From NCBI GenBank assembly GCA_973895155.1, contig OZ316894.1, positions 14,260,001 through 14,324,000 on the forward strand: a stretch of DNA of 64,000 nucleotides, read 5' to 3'. Positions 57,478-64,000 of the stretch are shown piece after piece. The stretch is from Marsupella aquatica. Lineage: Eukaryota > Marchantiophyta. Below the pieces are notes generated by a model. It was not told where the DNA came from. It saw only the letters and a list, made by a program, of their open reading frames with translations, and searched no databases. How positions within the stretch are numbered: the first letter of the stretch is position 1; every line of letters begins with the position of its first letter. The position numbers were made by a program, and so were the translations under genes.

Positions 57478-58842
57478 CTAGACAAGTGTGAAGGCTGAAC
57501 ATAATTCCAAATGATTCTCAGTGTACTTTTGCAAATCTCCAATCAATTTCAGAATCGTTTCATACTTCTTGTCCAACAAATTCTTCTGGTTGGTAATTGC
57601 TAAAGCAATTTTTGTCAAGTTCTTGGTATCATTTTTCCATCCTTCAGACGTCAACGCAGCAAGCTGAAGAGTGTCAGTAACAGAGAGTGCGATTCCAGCT
57701 ACAGCAATTGAGGGAGTATGAACCGATTGCTGGATTATTGGTAAGGCTGAGCCGTGGAGCAACTCCTTCAATCGCTTCTCAAGTTCACGTTTCTCCACTC
57801 TCCACTGTTTCCTTTCTTGATCAATTTGCATAGAAGATGAGTATAGGTCTTCGATCTTAGCAAGTAAAGCATCTCCCGAACAAGAAAATCTAGTTTATAG
57901 CTGATTAATCAAACCAGCATTGATGGAATTAGCTCTGCAAAAATCATCCATATTGCTACAAAATCGCCCTTCCAACGGACATAACGAGTCATCCGAATCC
58001 AACTGAATGACAAAGATTTCTTGAGGTTTCTTGATTGATGTTGAACCTCGTGGTCGACCCCTCAACACTCGCACATGGGCTGCCTGAAACTCAGTTTTGA
58101 CAAGGATCTCTTCAACATCCTCGTCCTCTGTCTCATTGTCTTCATCTTTGGAGGATGGGTCTTCAACGAGGGCTCTGTCCGCCTCTTCTTTTTCATAGAA
58201 CTGTAACTCTGCTGTCGAAAGCTTCTTCTCGAACTTGTACAAGGGGAACAACATGGGTGCCACAAACAAATCGATACCATCCTTCACCTTCTTGCACCTC
58301 AGCTGAAAAGAATCTAAAAAGCACACTAGCCCAATTGATTGGTTTACCTTTGTCATAGGCGGTGACAATCATGGCAACCAACTTGCCTGCAATTTGTCTG
58401 GGCTTATCAAGTGTCAAAATTGGTACAATAAACGAAGGATTGCTCGAAGTGCTGGATCCTTTGCTGAGTTTGGTGTATAGTCTTCCTTCGCAAACTCAAC
58501 AAAGAATTGGTCCTCTCAAATATCATGGAACAATTGGGAGGAGGTGAAATCTTCTGCAATCAGGCCTACCAAAGAAATGCCATAGCAATCCGCCATCGTC
58601 TGCTCAGTAATCGTTGTGTAATCCGATTGGGCAGTCACGTTCTTCCCATGTTTATTCCGCAGGCGTATTTTGTCCACCATCTTCACATTGTTGATCACCC
58701 AAAGAAAGTTGGCTAACAAATTGATGCCCACCTTCTTGTAATTCTCTCGATTACTGGCCATCTCGGATTCAGGAGGCATCACGATCGTCTTCTCCTTCGC
58801 CATTGTTGCTTGAACTTTGCTTACAATGGGCGTCTTGACCAC
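57478..58842 (-). pseudogene. Uncharacterised TE-associated protein remnant
   Basis: I do not recognise this family. On the reverse strand, collinear pieces read ASNRENYKKVGINLLANFLWV and TITEQTMADCYGISLVGLIAE (58790-58520), EDYTPNSAKDPALRAIL (about 58470), IAGKLVAMIVTAYDKGKPINW (about 58380), KVKDGIDLFVAPMLFPLYKFEKKL (58290), an acidic EDEDNETEDEDVEE stretch (58150), a basic RGRPRGS, and a charged predicted coiled coil (QERKQWRVEKRELEKRLKELL, 57830). A frameshift near 58320, a TAA at 57895 and a stop near 58513 break it. It lies downstream of a reverse-strand gypsy pol, where some plant gypsy lineages carry an extra ORF. That relationship is only positional. Confidence 0.45.
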
Positions 58843-59233
58843 ACCAGACAGCCGATCTTGCTCTTGGCCTCCTTCTGACTTGCGTGCTCAATGTTCAGGT
58901 CCGCTTTCTCTTCTCACTCTCTGCCACCTGCATTTGCCAATCTTCTTTCAAGAACGATTCGTTATAGCTGGTATGAGGTATTCGTTTGCCCTCTGTGTAC
59001 TCGCTTCCACTACACGTATTCCTCTTTGCCGCCGAATCAAACCGTTTCAAAGTTGAAAAACAATTCAGCCTTCTCTTAATCATTTTCCCGTTTTCCCTAA
59101 AAGTATGTGGTTGAGAGAGCTCAAAAAATAAATTTTTTAACAATTTTAACCTAAAATGGTTATCTTAACTTATATCATCACCTAATCTTTACGAAGCCAT
59201 CCCCTCCTTATATAAGGGAGTGACCATACGACC
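58843..59233 (-). promoter_or_regulatory. Spacer with a TATA-like palindrome between pol and downstream ORF
   Basis: On the reverse strand, cccttatataaggagggg (about 59202-59219) lies just after the pol stop and before an 82-codon open frame (59143-58895) of no known domain. It could be the promoter of the downstream gene or LTR remnants. Confidence 0.35.
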
Positions 59234-62200
59234 CTACTCCAATGGCTGAGCCATGTATTTTTTTACTCTATGGCCATTTACTCTAGTAACTAATTCTTCT
59301 CCATCAGTAGTGGTAAGTTGTAAGCTACCATTAGACCAAACATTCTTAACTACATAGGGACCTCCCCACCTAGTGTGGACTTTTCCTGGAAACTTCAAAT
59401 AACGATTGTCATATAATAAAACTAAATCTCCTGCCTTAATGGTTGTTGGCTTCAACTTCTTATCATAATTCATCTTCCTACGTGCTTGTTGAACATGAGT
59501 ATGTGTGAGTGCATAAAGACGATTTTCCTCCAAGTGTTCTAATTCTGCTAATCTAATTAATTGGCTTTCTTCAGGGGGTAAACGTTGGTCTTCCAAGACT
59601 CTTGCAGTGGGCAAACTGGATTCTATAGGAACAATAGAGTCCATCCCATAAACCACGTAAAAAGGAGTTCTTTTTGTGGTGATCTTTTGTGCAGTTCTAT
59701 ATGCCCATAGTGCAAATGCTAACTTCATGTCCCAATCACTCTTATATACAGAAACAATTTTTGTGAGGATTTTACAAATGATGCCATTAGCTCTCTCCGT
59801 CAAACCATTTGCCTTAGGGTTATAGGGAGTAGTTTTGCGGTGCTTGATCAGGTAAGTGGTGGTGAGCAGTTCTATAGTGCTATTTAGGAAGTGAGTGCCT
59901 CTATCACTAACCAACTCTAAGGGACACCCATGATAGTGATAATATTATCAAAAAGAAAAGTGTTGTAACAACTGCATCATCGTTCCGTACTACTTCGGCC
60001 TCCACCCACTTGGTGGCATAATCGGTTGCCACTATGATGTAGCAATTCCTCCTTCGTTGGGTAACAAGTTGTATGGGACCCACAAAATCAATGCCCCATT
60101 TTTCAAAGGGAGCAAGGGGCATTATAGGAACTAAGGGCCATCTCCCACTAAGTAAAGGTTTCCCCATGCGTTGACAAGGGTGACACCCTTGAATGAAGTC
60201 AAGTACATCCTTATGCATGGAGGGCCACCAGTAACCCGCATCACAAACTTTGGCCATCGTTGTATTCACAGCAAAATGTCCACCCGAATCCCCTTCATGC
60301 AATGCACTAATCACTCTGGACACCTCATGCATCTCCAAACATCGCTTAAGCTTAAGGCCAGGCATGGCTTTATGTAACACACCTTTAATGAGGGTGTAAG
60401 GCCCTGCCTTATGTACAAAAACTGCCTGTTGCTCCGCATTCATGTGTTGAGGAGGTCGACCAGTAATGAGAAAAGAAACAATCTCAGCATAAAGCGATTG
60501 TTCACCCTCCATGTGAAATAACTCCTCATCAGGAAACACATCGGGAATTGCCTCGGTATCACCTTCTCCTTCCAACCGAGATAAGTAATCAGCATTGACA
60601 TGACTATTTCCAAGGCGCAACTCCGCTTTAAACCAGAATTCTTGAAGAATTAGAATCCAGCATGCAATTCGGCCTGACAACTCTGCCTTATTAAAAAGAT
60701 ACTTAAGAGAGTTATGATCAGTATGAAAAATAGTGTCATAACCAAGGAGGTAGTGACATAATTTTTTGCAAGAAAAAACAATGCCCAGAGCTTCACGTTC
60801 AGTGGTGAATAATTTTGCTCGACACTATTGAGTTGATGACTGGCAAAGTAAATAGGGTGGTGCTTATCACGCTCATCTTTCTGACTTAACTCAATCCCTA
60901 TGCAAAACTTAGAAGTATCCACGAAAACATGAAACTCTTTTGACCAGTTAGGAGGAAGAAGGACTGGAGCTACAGTCAATGTATGTTTGAGGGTGAGGAA
61001 GGCATTGTCTCGTGCCTCATTCCACTCATAAGGCACATCCTTTTTAAGAAGTTGATTAAGAGGTGTGGCAAGAACAGAATAACCCTCAATAAATTGTCTA
61101 TAATACCCAATATACCCCAAAAACCCCCTTAACTCACGCAAATTAGTGGGCACTTCTAAGGCAAGGATGACTGTAATTTTATCGTGATCAACAGCAATGC
61201 CTCTCTCCAAAATTTTGTGACCCAATAAAATGCCCTTTGTCATCCCGAAGAAACATTTTTCAGGGTGCAAACACAAGCCAGCCTCACGACACTTAACAAA
61301 GGTCTTCCTCAGTTTCTCCAAATGGTCCCTTGCACCACTGAAAACACAAAAATCATCAATAAAAATCTTCAAAAAATCATGCAGATAATCCTGAAAAATA
61401 ACAGTCATTAGCCTTTGAAAAGTTGCTGGGGCATTACACAACCCAAAGGGCATGCGAGAAAATGCATAGGTGCCCCAATCAGTTGTGAATGTAGTTTTAG
61501 ACTATCCAATTTTCTAATAAAAACCTGGTTATAACCCTGAGAACCCGTCTAAAAAACTATACAATTCCTTACCGGCAACTTGATCTAGAATCGTATCCGT
61601 AAATGGTAAGGGATGAAAGTCCTTTTTAGTGGCCGCATTTAATTTCCTATAATCCTGACATACTCTAATTTTTACTTTCCCATCCGGTCCTGGTTTTTTA
61701 GGAACTATAACTATAGGCGATATCCATTCACTACTTAAGACAGGGTAAATAAAATCAGCCTCTTTTAATTTCTCTAATTCCATTTTAACCATGAGGGAAT
61801 ACTTGGGATTTAGTCTATATTGATGCTGCCTAATGGGTATAGCACCCTCTACTAAATCTATATGGTGTTCACCTAAAGTAGGAGAAATTCCTTTTAGATC
61901 ATGATGACTCCAGGAAAAAATATCTTTATATTCGTATAAAAGATCCTTGTATACTTGTTTGGTAACATCATCCAAATTTCTCCCTATGTTAAACATTTTA
62001 TCCTTTTCTAGTTCTAGTTTAGCATATTGATTCTTTTTAACCATACCCTCAGTTATGCTAGCAGATTCTTGAAAATATGCAAAGCTTTTTCCTAAGGCTA
62101 CTTCCCCTTCCTTAGGTTTCTGTGATTGCTATTCATCCAAATCCGATTATGGCATCTCGACAATCGGTTTTGGTTTGAAAATTACTTTAGGAGGTAACAT

Positions 62201-62413
62201 CGCTTGAGGATTTGGGGCAAGTAGTTCAGACCTTGAGGAAGTACCAACTTTGTCTACTTTCCTCACATGCTCAGCTGGTACTACATCTTCATAAGTGTAG
62301 ACTTCGAGGTGGCGCACGTCCTCCTCAAAGCTGAATTCGTCCTCCTTGAGCTTCATCATCGCATCCACCCATTGCGAATCAATTGTAGAGGTACTATTAT
62401 CGGACGTATAACC
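59234..62413 (-). pseudogene. Ty3/gypsy pol (gypsy-2), reverse strand
   Basis: Order along the reverse strand: Gag/protease tail (to about 62147), reverse transcriptase with WISPIVIVPKKPGPDGK, VCQDYRKLN (61650) and MPFGLCNAPATFQ (61453), FIDDFCVFS (61340), RNase H with VDTSKFCIGIELSQKDE (about 60910) and ASHQLN, then a loop linker HVNADYLSRLEG (60590). Integrase follows, with GHFAVNTTMAKV, CHPCQRMGK and WGIDFVGP, and then SDRGTHF (59910), ANGLTERANG and an intact C-terminal GPYVVKNV...GSLQL segment ending at TAG 59234. There is no chromodomain; the ADYLSRL and ANG-type integrase fits the Tat/Athila side of gypsy. Stops and frameshifts occur near 62147, 61529, 60660 and 59910. The 5' part is cut at 62414 by a transposon end. 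Confidence 0.85.
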
Positions 62414-63345
62414 GGGTATGATAGCCATGACACAAAACAAAAAACAAAAAACCTATTACCAGGAGATATTTTGTTGTTAACAGTCAAATTTTACCTGTTA
62501 CCAGTAAGCATTTCCCTATTACCAGTTTTGCATCAACCATAGCCCTTTGATCCAAATGAAAAACTACGCTAATCACATAATTTTGCTTTAGTGAATTAGG
62601 TTATAAACAAACAATTATTTAGTGCCATCCGATGGATGAAGAGTACTATCAATCCTCCCTTGACACAACATTTTGTTGTAGAAGATAACAGAACACGGTA
62701 TTGGGACTATACCCAATGAAACATTCATTCAAATATCACTATTCGTCTAGGCTAAAGAGTGACCCTTAGGGTGGGACCCATCATAGCACAAGTGAAGAGT
62801 ACTGTCCAAATCAACTCAATCTAAATGAGTTCACTTAAATGGGCCGTGTATCGTCACAAACAAATGACAAAACACCTCCTAGCGACAACTATATTTTTCA
62901 GAATAATTGAATAAACGCGGCTTTAAAGATAAAAGAGAATGATATCAACTTACACATTTTAAATAAAACATGTTGTAATGCTTACACTATACGCGTACAT
63001 AATAAAGCAAGGAACGTAAGATTTCTGGAAGCAGCGCCCGGCGCTAACCAAAAAATTCCGAATAAAACAAGTAAAATATTCGTTGGCTAAAGACAAAATA
63101 GTGACTATCCGTTATATTGAACGACCTATACGGAAGTTTTGGCCTCTATTATAAGCCATTCAAGTTCAATTCTGCCTCTCCAAGACAAGCCTGACTTCGC
63201 CCACAGTCAAAATTGGTTGGCTACAAAGAGTCGACTCCTCAACCTCAAGTTTGAAAACATTTATGTACACCCAGTATAGATGTTTACAAGGCATGTACAA
63301 CTTGCCACGCGAATGTGTAGGAAAACCGTCAGCTCCAGACTAGAC
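62414..63345 (-). mobile_element. Third copy of the transposon, transposase-side end only
   Basis: The terminus at 62414 reads GGGTATGATAGCCATGACAC, matching the copy-1 right end (GGGTATAACAGCGGTGACAG). Inward are cctgttaccagt-like units (62455-62525), one palindrome (63032-63046, cagcgcccggcgcta), and the last exon of the transposase in reverse orientation. It is inserted in gypsy-2 pol and interrupted at about 63345 by a copia. Confidence 0.75.
63166..63345 (-). pseudogene. Transposase C-terminus (SWIM finger), third copy
   Basis: On the reverse strand it reads THSRGKLYMPCKHLYWV, then NVFKLEVEESTLCSQPILTV and RLVLERQN, stop TGA at 63166-63168. It aligns without gaps to the ends of both other transposase copies. 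The first CxC of the SWIM finger is not recognisable because the copia junction lies there. Confidence 0.85.
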
Positions 63346-63612
63346 AGCAATGCGGAACATGAGAGCACTCAATCTCACACTACACCAACAAGACACCACG
63401 ATCATGGAGAAACTCCTGAAGGATCCATAGCTCATGAGATTGAACATGTGAAGAATGAGGGAGAGAATGCTCTCCCTCCAACCTATACCCCCCAAGGGGA
63501 ACTAAGATGTGTGGGCCTAAATAAGTGGATCTTATCCTAAACTAACCAAGGGTCAATTAACCCTAGTAAGGCCAAACTAACTATAGTCGAGAACTTGAGT
63601 AAATTCCTAATA
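63346..63612 (-). repeat. 3' LTR of a reverse-strand copia (copia-4)
   Basis: On the reverse strand a polypurine tract, tcaaggtggaga (about 63614-63627), precedes TTAGGAATTTACTC, resembling the copia-2 LTR start TTAGGTATTTACTC. The inner end is placed where transposase homology begins (about 63345) and is approximate. Confidence 0.6.
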
Positions 63613-63679
63613 ATCTCCACCTTGACTCCAGTTCACACAATGAGGCAGGTGATATACAATATGTAACTAAGTAACATAT

Positions 63680-64000
63680 CTACATAGTCTCCAGTTTGGC
63701 CCTAACATTAATTATATCTACACAATGACTAAAGCTACTGGTAGGTAAAACTTTGGTAAACATGTCTGCTGCATTCTCCTCTGAAGCCACCTTCTCCAGA
63801 AACATCTGTTTTGTCTCAATCACCTCACGGATGAAGTGATAACGAATATCAATGTGCTTTGTCCTAGCGTGGAACACACGGTTCTTTGCTAGATGCAAAG
63901 CACTTTGATTGTCACGCAGTAGCACCGGTCTTTCAAGTAAAAGACCCAAATCACTCACCAATCTCCGTAGCCAGATCAGCTCCTTGGTTGCCTTGCAGGC
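63680..64000 (-). CDS. copia-4 RNase H and polyprotein C-terminus (partial)
   Basis: The frame is open from the window edge to TGA/TAG at 63680. It shows ATKELIWLRRL, RDNQSALHLAKN, HARTKHIDIRYHFIRE and ADMFTKVLP, the end of copia RNase H. The DNQSA motif carries a catalytic aspartate. It resembles copia-2 more than copia-1. The rest of the element lies beyond the window, so intactness is unknown. Confidence 0.88.
   Translation of the reverse strand, partial: ACKATKELIWLRRLVSDLGLLLERPVLLRDNQSALHLAKNRVFHARTKHIDIRYHFIREVIETKQMFLEKVASEENAADMFTKVLPTSSFSHCVDIINVRAKLETM

Noticed and set aside
1-64000. tRNA or rRNA genes.
   Set aside because: By eye I found no cloverleaf or rRNA-like segment; the tRNA-like matches are primer-binding sites only. 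A tRNAscan-SE run would settle it.

Overview
The window looks like heterochromatic, repeat-rich DNA from a large plant-lineage genome (a land plant or charophyte alga). That assignment is inference. It rests on a CACTA end, a PIF/Harbinger-type NAM-associated ORF, plant-type copia and Ty3/gypsy elements, a LINE with a zf-RVT tail, and nonsense mutations mostly of the form CAG to TAG and CGA to TGA. I recognise no ordinary host gene. Almost everything is transposable-element sequence, often nested.

Layout. 1-1605: 3' part of a CACTA transposon. 1606-5546: decayed LINE. 5547-5666 plus 11539-12731: PIF/Harbinger-type accessory ORF split by an intact copia element (5667-11538, identical 197-bp LTRs, TSD ATGGT). 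13441-17830: large imperfect inverted repeat, probably two gypsy LTRs head to head. 17860-22423: decayed gypsy body. 22424-33771: an 11.3-kb DNA transposon with a 9-bp TSD, inserted in the gypsy integrase, which resumes at 33781-33911. 33912 to about 49440: a second, inverted copy of the same kind of transposon, itself split by an old copia (42559-49099). 50080-55881: copia with 140-bp LTRs. 56384-56692: MITE related to the 11-kb transposon. 57478-58842: uncharacterised reverse-strand gene remnant. 59234-62413: reverse-strand gypsy pol. 62414-63345: end of a third copy of the transposon. 63346-64000: reverse-strand copia.

The notable system is the two-gene DNA transposon. Each large copy has two divergent genes. 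One is a Mutator-like transposase with a C-x4-C/H-x-H zinc finger, a D/D/E-like core and a C-terminal SWIM finger. The other is a four-exon gene joining a ParB/Srx-like DGNHR domain to a DNA-methyltransferase-like fold that has a clear SAM-binding motif but no visible DPPY. Introns, the shared promoter region and the termini are studded with a 15-bp palindrome, TAGCGCC-N-GGCGCTA. I counted about 31 sites in the two large copies, one in the third fragment and one degenerate site in the MITE, and saw none elsewhere in the window. The layout resembles VANDAL MULEs, whose anti-silencing proteins bind short motifs dispersed in the element's own noncoding DNA. A similar role for the ParB/methyltransferase-like protein is inference. 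Both copies here carry stops and frameshifts, so they are fossils; the architecture is supported by agreement between two diverged copies.
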